In this document: piece by piece, positions 39,680 through 49,338 of the stretch
How positions within the stretch are numbered: the stretch's first letter is position 1
How the letters are laid out: each line of letters begins with the position of its first letter
NCBI RefSeq assembly: GCF_900142575.1
Contig: NZ_FRBI01000005.1
Location: 186,001-250,000, forward strand
Source of the DNA: Actinacidiphila paucisporea
Lineage (GTDB): Bacteria; Actinomycetota; Actinomycetes; Streptomycetales; Streptomycetaceae
Length of the DNA: 64,000 nucleotides
Reading direction: 5' to 3'
The notes under the pieces: model-generated
What the model was told of the DNA's origin: nothing
The model's database searches: none
What the model saw: the letters and a program-made list of their open reading frames with translations, nothing else
Position numbers and translations under genes: made by a program

Positions 39680-42121
39680 TCAGCGGCCGAGCCGCCCCCG
39701 CACCATGCCGATCATGCCGTTCAGCTCCTGGATCCGCATCCGCTTCGCGATGACCAGGAAGATCCCGCCCAACAGGACACCGCCGACCACGAGCGAGGCC
39801 AGCGATCCGGCCGGGCCGCCGCCCAGCTTCCCGCTGATCACGTAGGCCGCGACCCCGGCCACCGCGGCGGCCGGGACGCAGGCGCCGACCAGCCGGGCGT
39901 AGGTGCGGATCACCCGGCGGCCGTCCAGGTCGCCGCCGAGGCGGGCCCCCAGCCGCTTGACGGCCACCCCGACGCCGACCGCGTAGGCCAGGCCGTAGGA
40001 GAAGGCCATGCCGACCACGGCCCAGCGGGCGGGCAGTGCGACGAAGCAGAGGGCCGAGGCCGCGGCATTGACGGCGGCCACGATCACCGTGTTGTAGAAC
40101 GGCGTGCGGGTGTCCTCGAAGGCGTAGAAGCCCCGCAGGACGACGTATTGCACGGAGTAGGGGATGAGGCCGCCACCGAAGGCCATCAGGATGAAGCCGA
40201 TGTTGCGGGCGGAGCCCTCGTTGGTGCCGGCGTAGAGCAGCCCGCACATCGGCACGCCGAGGGCGAGGAAGGCGAAGGCCGCCGGCACGATCGCGACCGC
40301 CGAGGTGCGCAGTCCGTAGGAGATGTCGTCGCGGACCGCGGTGATGTCACCGTCGGCGGCGGCCCGGGAGATCCTCGGCAGCACCGCGGCCATCACCGAG
40401 ACGGTGATGATCGCCTGCGGCATCTGCCACAGCAGCAGTGCGTAGTTGTAGCCGGTGATGCCGGTGCCCTGATAGCCGCTCTTGTCGGCGTTGGCGCCCG
40501 CCCACGTGGCCAGCTGGGTGACGACGATCAGGCCGGCCTGGTTGGCCAGGACGAACAGGAACGTCCACTTGGCCAGCTTGGCGGCCTTGCCCAGGCCGTG
40601 CCCGCGCCAGTCGAAGCGCGGCCGGAACTTGAAGCCCGCGTCCCGCAGGTAGGGCAGCATCGCCAGCGACTGCACGACCAGGCCGAGCAGGGTGCCGATG
40701 CCGAGCAGCCGCACGCCCTCGGGGGTGATCGTGGTGGCGTCCATCCGGGTGGAGCCGTAGGAGCCGTAGACCCAGATGAACATGCCGAAGGTGAAGATCA
40801 CCACGACGTTGTTCAGCACCGGTGTCCACATCATCGCGCCGAATTTGCCCCGCGCGTTGAGCACCTGGCCCATCACCACGTGCACGCCCATGAAGAAGAT
40901 GGTGGGCATGCAGTAGCGGGCGAAGGCGATGGCCACGTTGTACGTGTCCGGGTTGTCGGCGATCTTCGCGGACATCAGCTTGACCAGCAGCGGCGCGCCG
41001 AGCACGGTCACGGTGACGATGCCGCCGAGCGCCACCATCACCACGGTCAGCAGCCGGTTGGCGTAGGCGCTGCCGCCGTCGTCGTCGTCCTTCATCGCGC
41101 GCACCAACTGGGGCACGAAGACCGAGTTGAGACCGCCGCCGATGGTGAGGATGTAGATCATCGTCGGCAGCACGTTCGCGACCTGGTAGGAGTCGCCGAG
41201 GGTGGCCACGCCGATGGCCGCGGCGATCACCAGGGTGCGGACGAAGCCGGTGACGCGGGACACCAGGGTGCCGGCCGCCATCAGGGCGCTGGACTTCAGG
41301 ATGCCGCCGGACCGGGCGGCTGGAGCGGCGCTGCCGGCGGTCGGTACGGTCGCGGTGGTGCCGGCGCCGGCCGCTGCAGGCCGGAGCGGACCCGTGGCGG
41401 CCGTACCGGGCCGCTGGGCGCCCTGTGGCGGCTGCCCGGGCTGCTGGTACCCCTGCGCCGGGTAAGGCTCCTGGTAGGGCTGCTGCTGCGGTTGCTGGTA
41501 CGGCTCCTGGTAGGGCTGCTGGTACGGATAGCCGTAGCGCGGGTCGGCATAGCGCGGGTCGACGTACTGGGAGTCGGCGTAGTGCGGGTCCGCGTAGGGC
41601 TCGCCCTGGTGGAAGTCCTGGCCGTATCCCGGGTCCTGGTAGACGGGGATCGAGAAGCCCGTCGTCTCGTTGGCCGACGGCATGTGCGGATACGCCGCCT
41701 GGTAGCCGCTCGGGGCCTGATAGCCGCCGTGCTGCTGGTAACCGCCCTGGTAGCCGCCGCCCTGCTGCTGGTAGCCCTGCTGCTGGTACGGCTCCGGCTC
41801 CTGGTAGGGCTGCTGGTACGGCTCCTGGTACGGCTGCTGCTGGGGATACGGCTGCTGTTCCTGGTAGCCGGCCTGCTGCTGACCGCCGTCCTGAGGCTGC
41901 TGGTCGCGGAAGAGGTGCGCGAAGGCGTCGTAATCCTCGCCCTGCTGCTGTTCCTGGTAGCCGGGCTGGGGCTGCTGCTGCCACTGTGCCTGATCCTGCT
42001 GCTGGTACGGATCGTAGGCATACGTGTTTTGCAGATAGGGGTCGGCAGGCGCCGGACGCTGTTCGGGCGAGGGAGGCATCTGGCCCGCAGAGTCGCGATC
42101 ACCGTCATACGGCGCGTTCAT
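39680..42121 (-). CDS. murJ: Lipid II flippase MurJ (MviN) with long Gln/Tyr/Pro-rich N-terminus
   Basis: 813 residues. The first about 255 residues are a cytosolic low-complexity region of YQQPYQEP-type repeats. The flippase core begins about 275 (GGILKSSALMAAGTLVSRVT, GFVRTLVIAAAIG) with 14 predicted helices. Charged residues expected in the central cavity are present in the first helices (Arg of SRVTGFVR). It exports the peptidoglycan precursor lipid II. It follows the DUF6049 gene and precedes the pseudokinase in the same direction. The repeat region is unusual for MurJ in general but is seen in several actinobacteria. Confidence 0.95.
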   Translation of the reverse strand: MNAPYDGDRDSAGQMPPSPEQRPAPADPYLQNTYAYDPYQQQDQAQWQQQPQPGYQEQQQGEDYDAFAHLFRDQQPQDGGQQQAGYQEQQPYPQQQPYQEPYQQPYQEPEPYQQQGYQQQGGGYQGGYQQHGGYQAPSGYQAAYPHMPSANETTGFSIPVYQDPGYGQDFHQGEPYADPHYADSQYVDPRYADPRYGYPYQQPYQEPYQQPQQQPYQEPYPAQGYQQPGQPPQGAQRPGTAATGPLRPAAAGAGTTATVPTAGSAAPAARSGGILKSSALMAAGTLVSRVTGFVRTLVIAAAIGVATLGDSYQVANVLPTMIYILTIGGGLNSVFVPQLVRAMKDDDDGGSAYANRLLTVVMVALGGIVTVTVLGAPLLVKLMSAKIADNPDTYNVAIAFARYCMPTIFFMGVHVVMGQVLNARGKFGAMMWTPVLNNVVVIFTFGMFIWVYGSYGSTRMDATTITPEGVRLLGIGTLLGLVVQSLAMLPYLRDAGFKFRPRFDWRGHGLGKAAKLAKWTFLFVLANQAGLIVVTQLATWAGANADKSGYQGTGITGYNYALLLWQMPQAIITVSVMAAVLPRISRAAADGDITAVRDDISYGLRTSAVAIVPAAFAFLALGVPMCGLLYAGTNEGSARNIGFILMAFGGGLIPYSVQYVVLRGFYAFEDTRTPFYNTVIVAAVNAAASALCFVALPARWAVVGMAFSYGLAYAVGVGVAVKRLGARLGGDLDGRRVIRTYARLVGACVPAAAVAGVAAYVISGKLGGGPAGSLASLVVGGVLLGGIFLVIAKRMRIQELNGMIGMVRGRLGR

Positions 42122-42147
42122 CAGTGCCCCACCTTATTGTCCGCCGG

Positions 42148-44493
42148 CTATCCGTCCACTTTCTCACCTGTTGAGGACGGCTCTCGGCTTTCCTGCCCGG
42201 TGTCAGCGGCAGGGTCACCCGGCTGCCCGGGATCCGTGCCGCCCGCCTCGTCATCGTCGGCGTCGCCGTCGTCGTCCGCGCCACTGTCTCCGGCCGCCTG
42301 TCGCTTCCGCTGTCGGTAGATCCGTACCCCGGCCAGCACCAGTAGGAGCAGCCCGGCCCCGATGATCAGCATCACCTGGTCGGCGACCTTGTTGATGTGC
42401 ACTTCGAACGGGACGGATCCGCCGTACAGCCGGCCGTTGTCGGTGTAGAGATGCGCGATGATCCCGACCGTGCCGTTCGCGCTGGCGGTGGTCTGGAACT
42501 TCAGGGTACGGGTGCGGCCGCCCTCGATGGTGATCGGCTGGTTGGCTTCCTTGATCTCCAGCCGGATGTTGGCGCTGGACGTGAGCCGCAGCACCAGGCC
42601 CTTCACCGGCTGGCCCAGCTCGTTCTTGACCGTGACCGGGATGGTGCCGCTGCGCCCAGACAGGGTCAGCGTGGTCTTCGGGATGATGTGCACCGCGTCG
42701 ATCAGATCCGTCAGGTACAAGCCGATCGAGTCCCGATAGGCCTTCGCCCCCGACAGGTCGCCGCGCCAGCTGGTGGACATCGAGCGCAGCACCGCGTTCC
42801 TGAACGGAACGGTGACCCGGTTCTGCTGGGTGAGGATGACCACGAAGTCGTTGAGGTTGCCCTGGACGTTCTGGATCCACTGGAAGGCGTCCGTGGACAG
42901 CTCCTGCTTGCGCAGGCCGCTCGGGTAGGCCTTGGCCGACGGCACCTTGCGGTTGGCGCGCGCGTCAGGGTGCGCCTTGGCCACGTCGTCGAAGTCGACC
43001 GGCGAGATCCAGGGCGCGGTGGTGGTCTCGTGGATGGCCTGGGCCATCGCCTGCGCCTGCGCGACCGTGGGCATCCGCTGCGGGGCGACCAGCACGCTGC
43101 GCTGCTGCTCCGGCGCCTCCATGGTGATCATCAGCGTCTGCGCGACGAAACTCTGCACGGCGAGGTTGGTCTGCTGCTGGTCGGCCAGGGCGCCGGTGAA
43201 GGCGGTGGACAGCGTCGCGTCGGCGACCACCGCGGTGGTGCCGCCGCCGATCGACCTGGCCGCGTTGGGGGTGTAGCTGAGGCCGTCGCCCTCGCTGAAG
43301 GTGTCACTGCGGGCGATGATCCGCTTGGCACCGCCCGCGCGTGCCACCGCGACGATCGACGGGTCGACGGCGCCGTCGACGGGCCAGGCCACATCGGCGG
43401 TCTGGCTCCCCCCGAAGATGGTCTCCGTGGTGGTCAGCCCGAGCGCGACGCCGGTCTTCAGATGGGTGACGGCGCCGGGCACACTCCGACCGCGGTGCGC
43501 GAGCGAGGCGATGTCCGTGTCGCCGAAGGGCAGCGCGATCACCTGCTCGCCGGCCACCGCGCCCTTGAGGTCGTTCAGCCACTGCCTCGCGACGGCGCCA
43601 CCGGTGCCCGGTGTGGTCTTGGTGACATCGCCGCCGGGCCCCGCGACCCGGTAGCCCTTGGTCATGAACTCGACGGTGGCCAGCAGGTCGGGGTCGACGA
43701 CCCAGGTCACCGGGAGATTCCTGGCCAGATCGACCATCTGCCGCAGCCGCCCGCCCGGACTCAGCTCCGCGACCAGGTCGTCGTCCAGGAAGATCGGGCT
43801 GACCTGGGAGTCGGTGTCGCCTCGCGGCGCGATGTGCGACCGGTCGGTGAGCGGCCACAGGTAGTTGATCCTGGTCTGCTTGGTGCTGCTGGTGACCGCG
43901 TCGCCGTACCACGGCAGGAAGGTCCGCTTGATGCCGACGACGTGCGTGGTCGGATCGGCCTTCGTCCGGCCGTCCAGCGCCACGCCCAGCTGGTAGACCC
44001 CGGGGTCCGACAGGTCCAGCGCGGAAACCGGGACCGTGAGCGTGTAGGCCACGTGCCCGCCGGCGGGGATGTCCGGCACGGTGCTGGTGTGGCCGGGGAT
44101 CTCGTCGCCGTCGTCCGCGTTGCTGTAGCCCGTGCGTGAGGCGGCGTTCTTGATGGAGCTGCGGGTGCTCAGCGCGCCGCCCCAGGGCATCCGGAGGCCG
44201 ACATGGGCGTCGGTGATGGCGGACTTCCCGTCGTTGGCGAGCTGACCGGTGATGGTGAGCGTCTCGCCTTTGACCGGGATCCGGGGTGTGAGGAGGTTCA
44301 CCGACACCGAGGCCGTACGGGAGCCGCTGGGGGCCGCCTGGGAGGGCGCCGCTCCGACGGCCTGCAGCAGCCCGGTGAGCAGCGTGGTGCCCGCCACCAG
44401 AGCGAGGACCCGTGCTGCCCGGCGCCTCGCCGAGGACGGGGGTTTCCCGGGTGACTGTGCCGCCTCGCCCACGCGTTCGCCCGTCCTCGTCAT
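42148..44493 (-). CDS. DUF6049-type secreted membrane protein
   Basis: 781 residues. N-terminal signal (ARVLALVAGTTLLTGLLQAV), extracellular beta-sandwich modules (VKGETLTITGQLANDG), a central domain with THVVGIKRTFLPWYGDAV and LPVTWVVDPDLLATVEFM, further beta modules (LTLSGRSGTIPVTVKN), one C-terminal helix (VMLIIGAGLLLLVLAGVRIY) and an acidic tail. The family is conserved just upstream of murJ in streptomycetes. Role unknown, probably envelope-related. It is divergent from cca, with 155 bp between starts. Confidence 0.85.
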   Translation of the reverse strand: MTRTGERVGEAAQSPGKPPSSARRRAARVLALVAGTTLLTGLLQAVGAAPSQAAPSGSRTASVSVNLLTPRIPVKGETLTITGQLANDGKSAITDAHVGLRMPWGGALSTRSSIKNAASRTGYSNADDGDEIPGHTSTVPDIPAGGHVAYTLTVPVSALDLSDPGVYQLGVALDGRTKADPTTHVVGIKRTFLPWYGDAVTSSTKQTRINYLWPLTDRSHIAPRGDTDSQVSPIFLDDDLVAELSPGGRLRQMVDLARNLPVTWVVDPDLLATVEFMTKGYRVAGPGGDVTKTTPGTGGAVARQWLNDLKGAVAGEQVIALPFGDTDIASLAHRGRSVPGAVTHLKTGVALGLTTTETIFGGSQTADVAWPVDGAVDPSIVAVARAGGAKRIIARSDTFSEGDGLSYTPNAARSIGGGTTAVVADATLSTAFTGALADQQQTNLAVQSFVAQTLMITMEAPEQQRSVLVAPQRMPTVAQAQAMAQAIHETTTAPWISPVDFDDVAKAHPDARANRKVPSAKAYPSGLRKQELSTDAFQWIQNVQGNLNDFVVILTQQNRVTVPFRNAVLRSMSTSWRGDLSGAKAYRDSIGLYLTDLIDAVHIIPKTTLTLSGRSGTIPVTVKNELGQPVKGLVLRLTSSANIRLEIKEANQPITIEGGRTRTLKFQTTASANGTVGIIAHLYTDNGRLYGGSVPFEVHINKVADQVMLIIGAGLLLLVLAGVRIYRQRKRQAAGDSGADDDGDADDDEAGGTDPGQPGDPAADTGQESREPSSTGEKVDG

Positions 44494-44648
44494 ATGTGTC
44501 GCTGGTCGTGTGTCGCCGGTGGTCCATCGGATGTGCGTGCTGGCATGTTAACGATCGGCGCTGTGTCGAAGTGCTGCGGACTGCTCCTTGGTACAAGCGG
44601 CGAAACCTGTGCGCGGGCGACGCCCGCGGACCCGTACCCTTTTACGTT

Positions 44649-46115
44649 GTGCCGAATGCCAACAATGCCGCTGAGACTCCGCAGCCCCCCCGAGCAGGGC
44701 AGGCCCCTCACCGGGTCGAGCCGGTCGCCGAGGAGCTGGGCCACCGCTTCCGGGCCGCCGGGTTCGCCCTCGCCCTGGTGGGCGGATCCGTGCGGGACAC
44801 CCTGCTGGGCAGGCTCGGCAACGATCTGGACTTCACCACTGACGCCCGCCCCGAGCAGGTGCTGAAGATCCTGCGTCCGTGGGCCGACTCGGTGTGGGAG
44901 GTCGGGATCGCCTTCGGCACGGTCGGCGGCATGAAGAAGGCCCAGGACGCCGAGGGCGCGGCCCGCAGCTTCCAGATCGAGGTGACCACCTACCGCAGCG
45001 AGGCCTACGACCGGACCTCGCGCAAGCCGGAGGTCTCCTACGGCGACACCATCGAGGAGGACCTGGTCCGCCGCGACTTCACGGTGAACTCGATGGCGGT
45101 GGGACTGCCGGGGAACGACTTCATCGACCCCTACGGCGGTCTGGACGACCTCGCGGCCCGGCTGCTGCGCACTCCGGGATCCCCCGAGTCGTCCTTCTCC
45201 GACGACCCACTGCGGATGCTGCGTGCCGCCCGCTTCGCCGCCCAGCTGGACTTCGAGGTCGCCCCCGAGGTGGTCGAGGCGATGACCGCGATGGCCGACC
45301 GGATCGACATCGTCTCGGCCGAGCGCGTGCGGGACGAACTGAACAAGCTGATCCAGTCCGAGCACCCCCGCAAGGGGCTGCGGCTGCTGGTCGACACCGG
45401 GCTCGCCGACCGCGTGCTGCCCGAACTGTCGGCGCTGCGGCTGGAGCGCGACGAGCACTTCCGGCACAAGGACGTCTACGAGCACACCCTCACGGTGCTG
45501 GAGCAGGCCATCGACCTGGAAACCGAGGGTCCCGACCTGGTGCTGCGGCTGTCCGCGCTGTTGCACGACATCGGCAAGCCGAAGACCCGGCGCTTCGAGC
45601 CGGACGGCCGGGTCTCCTTCCACCACCACGAGATGGTCGGCGCCAAGCTGACCAAGGCGCGGATGCTGCAGCTGAAGTACCCCAACGAGCTGGTCAAGGA
45701 CGTCTCCCGGCTGGTCGAGCTGCACCTGCGCTTCCACGGCTACGGCAGCGGCGAGTGGACCGACTCGGCCGTGCGCCGCTACGTACGGGACGCCGGACCG
45801 CTGCTGGAGCGGCTGCACAAGCTGACCCGGTCGGACTGCACGACCCGCAACAAGCGCAAGGCCGCGGCGCTCTCCCGGACCTACGACGGCCTGGAGCAGC
45901 GGATCGCCGAGCTGCAGGAGCAGGAGGAGCTGGACGCGATCCGGCCCGACCTGGACGGCAACCAGATCATGACGGTGCTGGACATCGGCCCGGGACCGGC
46001 GGTCGGCAAGGCCTACCAGTACCTGCTGGAGCTGCGGCTGGAGAACGGTCCGCTGGGCGAGGAGGCCGCGACGACGGCCCTGCGGGAATGGTGGGCCACC
46101 CGGTCCGCCGAGTGA
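44649..46115 (+). CDS. cca: CCA tRNA nucleotidyltransferase
   Basis: 488 residues. Nucleotidyltransferase head with GGSVRDTLLGRLGNDLDFTT (metal-binding DxD) and RRDFTVNSMA. Neck and body have DPLRMLRAARFAAQ and RVRDELNKL. The HD domain has LLHDIGKPKTRRFEPDGR and FHHHEMVGA. It adds or repairs the 3' CCA of tRNAs; both tRNA genes in the window lack encoded CCA. GTG 44649 is chosen from agreement with homologues (MPNANN start). A parS site begins 2 bp after the stop. Confidence 0.96.
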   Translation: MPNANNAAETPQPPRAGQAPHRVEPVAEELGHRFRAAGFALALVGGSVRDTLLGRLGNDLDFTTDARPEQVLKILRPWADSVWEVGIAFGTVGGMKKAQDAEGAARSFQIEVTTYRSEAYDRTSRKPEVSYGDTIEEDLVRRDFTVNSMAVGLPGNDFIDPYGGLDDLAARLLRTPGSPESSFSDDPLRMLRAARFAAQLDFEVAPEVVEAMTAMADRIDIVSAERVRDELNKLIQSEHPRKGLRLLVDTGLADRVLPELSALRLERDEHFRHKDVYEHTLTVLEQAIDLETEGPDLVLRLSALLHDIGKPKTRRFEPDGRVSFHHHEMVGAKLTKARMLQLKYPNELVKDVSRLVELHLRFHGYGSGEWTDSAVRRYVRDAGPLLERLHKLTRSDCTTRNKRKAAALSRTYDGLEQRIAELQEQEELDAIRPDLDGNQIMTVLDIGPGPAVGKAYQYLLELRLENGPLGEEAATTALREWWATRSAE

Positions 46116-46200
46116 TGTTTCACGTGGAACATCGCATCCGCGGGGTGCTTCGCCCTCATCGGGTCGGGGTGCCCGCGTGCGATGTTCCACGTGAAACATC
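46114..46200. repeat. parS: 23-bp perfect inverted repeat made of two parS sites (7 and 8)
   Basis: 46114-46136 and 46178-46200 are exact reverse complements over 23 bp with a 41-bp spacer. Each contains a parS: 46117-46130 (GTTTCACGTGGAAC) and 46184-46197 (GTTCCACGTGAAAC). The repeat joins the ends of convergent cca and MFS genes, so it could serve both as ParB platform and as transcription terminator. The right arm codes V-S-R-G-T in the MFS tail. Confidence 0.9.
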
Positions 46201-47463
46201 GCGCTCCCGCAGCATCCCGACCGCGGTGGCGGCGTAGATCAGCGCCAGCGCCAGGATCAGCCCGGCCGAGTGTCCGTCGGCGGGCAGGACAAGTGCCGCG
46301 GTCGCCGCGGCGCCGACGAACGCCGCGTTGAAGACGACGTCGTAGAGCGAGAAGACCCGGCCGCGATAGGCGTCGTCCACCTGGGCCTGGACGACCGTGT
46401 CGGTGGCGATCTTGGCGCCCTGGGTGGTGACTCCCAAGGCGAAGGCGGCCAGCATCATCGGGGCGATGGTGAAGGACAGTGCCAGCGGCGGCAGCAGCAG
46501 TGCGGAGGCAGCCGAGCAGGCGGTGATCCAGCCGGCGGTGCCGATCCGGGCGGTGGCCCATGGGGTGATGAGCGCCGCGACGAAGAAGCCGGCCGCCGAC
46601 AGGCCGACGGCCACGCCCAGCCGGCCCAGGCCCGCATCGGTGTCGGACGGGTCGGACCACGCGTAGCGGCACAGCATCAGCAGCGTCACGGTCAGCGCGC
46701 CGAAGCAGAAGCGCATCGCGGTCATCGCGGCCATGGCGCGGGCTGCCGCTGGGCGGCGGCGAAGATGCCGCAGTCCGGCGCGCAGCCCCTTCGCGGTGCC
46801 GGCGAGTGCCGCCATGACCCGTGGGCGGACCTGGTCGGGGTCGGGACCCAGCAGGTCGCGGTCCAGGGTCAGCGCGGACAGTCCCGCCCACAGGTAGAGC
46901 AGGGCGCCGAGCAGCACGGTGGCGGCGTTGGCCCCGTCTCCGTCGGCGGCGAAGAGGTGCACCACGAAGGCGACGCCGCCGCCCAAGGTCGCTGCCAGAG
47001 TGCCCGCGGTCGGCGACAGAGCGTTGGCCGTCACCAGCCGGCCCTCGTCGACCACCCGCGGCAGAGCGGCGGACAGTCCGGCCAGCACGAAGCGGTTGAC
47101 CGCGGTCACCGACAGGGCGGACAGGTAGAACAGCCAGTCCGGCACACCCAGCAGGATCAGTCCGGCGGTGCCGCAGGACAGCACGGCGCGCAACAGGTTG
47201 CACGAGAGCAGCACCTGACGGCGCCGCCAGCGGTCGAGCAGCACACCGGTGAAGGGCCCGACCAGTGAGTAGGGCAGCAGCAGGACGGCCATCGCGGACG
47301 CGATGGCGCCCGGTGAGGTCTGCTTCTCCGGCGAGAAGACCACATAGGCGGCGAGCGCGACCTGGAAGACGCCGTCGGAGAGCTGTGACAGCAAGCGTAC
47401 GCCCAGCAGCCGCCGGAAGTCCGGCAGCCGCAGCAGCACGCAAAGATCGCGCAGAAGGCCCAT
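46156..47463 (-). CDS. MFS transporter
   Basis: 435 residues, about 12 membrane helices. The first cytosolic loop motif A is GVLLDRWRRRQVLL (GxLxDRxGRR type). LAYVVF- and PYSLVGPFTG-like segments resemble the MFS_3/enterobactin-exporter branch. Substrate not predictable. ATG 47463 is used; a GTG two codons upstream is possible. The C-terminal tail contains a parS-encoded VSRGT. Confidence 0.85.
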   Translation of the reverse strand: MGLLRDLCVLLRLPDFRRLLGVRLLSQLSDGVFQVALAAYVVFSPEKQTSPGAIASAMAVLLLPYSLVGPFTGVLLDRWRRRQVLLSCNLLRAVLSCGTAGLILLGVPDWLFYLSALSVTAVNRFVLAGLSAALPRVVDEGRLVTANALSPTAGTLAATLGGGVAFVVHLFAADGDGANAATVLLGALLYLWAGLSALTLDRDLLGPDPDQVRPRVMAALAGTAKGLRAGLRHLRRRPAAARAMAAMTAMRFCFGALTVTLLMLCRYAWSDPSDTDAGLGRLGVAVGLSAAGFFVAALITPWATARIGTAGWITACSAASALLLPPLALSFTIAPMMLAAFALGVTTQGAKIATDTVVQAQVDDAYRGRVFSLYDVVFNAAFVGAAATAALVLPADGHSAGLILALALIYAATAVGMLRERDVSRGTSHAGTPTR

Positions 47464-47483
47464 GCGCACAGCCTCACACGACC

Positions 47484-47518
47484 GAGAAGGCCCCGGGTGT
47501 GCGACCCGGGGCCTTCTC
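47484..47518 (-). terminator. Terminator after ino1
   Basis: 15-bp perfect arms 47484-47498 (GAGAAGGCCCCGGGT) and 47504-47518 with a 5-nt loop, 70 bp past the ino1 stop and just before the MFS start. Confidence 0.85.
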
Positions 47519-47587
47519 GTAATACGTGTGTCAGTGCTTCAGCTGTCGGCGCCTCAGCGCTTCAGCGCCGCACGGTCGGTCGGCGTC

Positions 47588-48670
47588 TCAGCGCTCGACC
47601 TCGCCGCGGATGAACTTCTCCACGTTCTCGCGGGCCTCGTCGTCGAAGTACTGCACCGGCGGGGACTTCATGAAGTACGAGGACGCCGACAGGATCGGGC
47701 CGCCGATGCCGCGGTCCTTGGCGATCTTCGCGGCGCGAACGGCGTCGATGATGACACCGGCGGAGTTCGGGGAGTCCCAGACCTCCAGCTTGTACTCCAG
47801 GTTCAGCGGGACGTCGCCGAAGGCGCGGCCCTCGAGGCGGACGTACGCCCACTTGCGGTCGTCGAGCCACTGGACGTAGTCGGACGGGCCGATGTGGACG
47901 TTCTTGGCGCCCAGGTCGCGGTCCGGGATCTGCGAGGTGACGGCCTGCGTCTTGGAGATCTTCTTGGACTCCAGGCGCTCGCGCTCCAGCATGTTCTTGA
48001 AGTCCATGTTGCCGCCGACGTTCAGCTGCATGGTGCGCTCGAGGACGACACCGCGGTCCTCGAAGAGCTTGGCCATCACGCGGTGCGTGATGGTCGCGCC
48101 CACCTGGGACTTGATGTCGTCACCGACGATCGGCACACCTGCCTCGGTGAACTTGTCGGCCCACTCCTTGGTGCCGGCGATGAAGACCGGGAGGGCGTTG
48201 ACGAAGGCGACCTTGGCGTCGATGGCGCACTGGGCGTAGAACTTCGCCGCGTCCTCGGAGCCGACGGGCAGGTAGCAGACCAGCACGTCGACCTGGCGGT
48301 CCTTGAGGATCTTGATGATGTCGACCGGGGTCTCGTCGGACTCCTCGATGGTCTCCCGGTAGTACTTGCCGAGACCGTCGAGGGTGTGGCCGCGCTGGAC
48401 GGTCACGCCGGTCTGCGGCACGTCGCAGATCTTGATGGTGTTGTTCTCGCTGGCGCCGATGGCGTCCGCGAGGTCGAGGCCGACCTTCTTCGCGTCGACG
48501 TCGAAGGCGGCCACGAACTCGACGTCACGTACGTGGTACTCGCCGAACTGGACGTGCATCAGGCCGGGCACCCGGGAATCCGGGTCCGCGTCCTTGTAGT
48601 ATTCGACACCCTGTACCAGCGACGTGGCGCAGTTGCCCACACCCACGATGGCTACGCGAACCGAACCCAT
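47588..48670 (-). CDS. ino1: Inositol-3-phosphate synthase
   Basis: 360 residues. NAD-binding [20 protein letters not shown] at the N-terminus, conserved [23 protein letters not shown] and [12 protein letters not shown]. Converts glucose 6-phosphate to inositol 3-phosphate, needed for phosphatidylinositol and mycothiol in actinobacteria. ATG 48670 has GGGAGC about 9 nt upstream. It starts 23 bp after padR, so the two form an operon and PadR probably controls it. Confidence 0.96.
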   Translation of the reverse strand: MGSVRVAIVGVGNCATSLVQGVEYYKDADPDSRVPGLMHVQFGEYHVRDVEFVAAFDVDAKKVGLDLADAIGASENNTIKICDVPQTGVTVQRGHTLDGLGKYYRETIEESDETPVDIIKILKDRQVDVLVCYLPVGSEDAAKFYAQCAIDAKVAFVNALPVFIAGTKEWADKFTEAGVPIVGDDIKSQVGATITHRVMAKLFEDRGVVLERTMQLNVGGNMDFKNMLERERLESKKISKTQAVTSQIPDRDLGAKNVHIGPSDYVQWLDDRKWAYVRLEGRAFGDVPLNLEYKLEVWDSPNSAGVIIDAVRAAKIAKDRGIGGPILSASSYFMKSPPVQYFDDEARENVEKFIRGEVER

Positions 48671-48693
48671 ACCCGTTGCTCCCTGTGTAATCG

Positions 48694-49338
48694 TCACGCG
48701 GTTCCCCGGGCTTCGGGTCGGCCGCCGTTCTCTTGGTTGGTGTTGTCGTTGTCGTCCCGCTCGTCGACCGGTCGCTCGACGCGTCCGGCCCGCTCGGTCT
48801 CGATCAGCTCGTTGAGCCAGCGGACCTCGCGCTCCACCGACTCCATGCCATGGCGTTGCAGCTCCAGCGTGTAGTCGTCGAGCCGTTCGCGGGTGCGGAC
48901 CAGCGAGGCGCGCATCTTCTCCAGGCGCTCCTCCAGGCGGCTGCGCCGCCCTTCGAGCACCCGCATCCTGACGTCCTTGGACGTCTGGCCGAAGAAGGCG
49001 AAGCGAGCGGCGAAGTGCTCGTCCTCCCAGGCGTCGGGACCCGAGTGCGCCAGCAGCTCCTCGAAGTGCTCCTTGCCCGCGGCGGTCAGCCGGTAGACGA
49101 TCTTCGCCCGGCGGCCGGCGAGGGGCGCGGCGGGCGGACCGCTGTCCACCGCCGGTTCCTCGATCAGCCACCCGAGGGTGACCAGCGTCTTCAGGCAGGG
49201 ATACAAGCTCCCGTAGCTGAAGGCGCGGAACACCCCGAGCGAGGTGTTGAGCCGCTTGCGCAACTCGTACCCGTGCATCGGTGACTCGCGCAGCAGACCG
49301 AGAACCGCGAATTCGAGGATTCCGGAGCGCTTGCTCAA
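48694..49338 (-). CDS. PadR-family transcriptional regulator
   Basis: 214 residues. Winged helix at about 1-90 with [20 protein letters not shown] and [19 protein letters not shown] long helical C-terminal dimerisation region has [20 protein letters not shown]. The TTG start 49338 ([10 protein letters not shown]) agrees with known family starts; a GAGGGG lies about 9 nt upstream. The upstream frame overlaps the operator and is not believed coding. Autoregulation and control of ino1 are inferred from the palindrome at 49372-49394. Confidence 0.92.
   Translation of the reverse strand: MSKRSGILEFAVLGLLRESPMHGYELRKRLNTSLGVFRAFSYGSLYPCLKTLVTLGWLIEEPAVDSGPPAAPLAGRRAKIVYRLTAAGKEHFEELLAHSGPDAWEDEHFAARFAFFGQTSKDVRMRVLEGRRSRLEERLEKMRASLVRTRERLDDYTLELQRHGMESVEREVRWLNELIETERAGRVERPVDERDDNDNTNQENGGRPEARGTA

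Noticed and set aside
39593..42319. 908-residue plus-strand frame opposite murJ
   Set aside because: Antisense shadow; murJ on the minus strand has 14 helices and conserved motifs.
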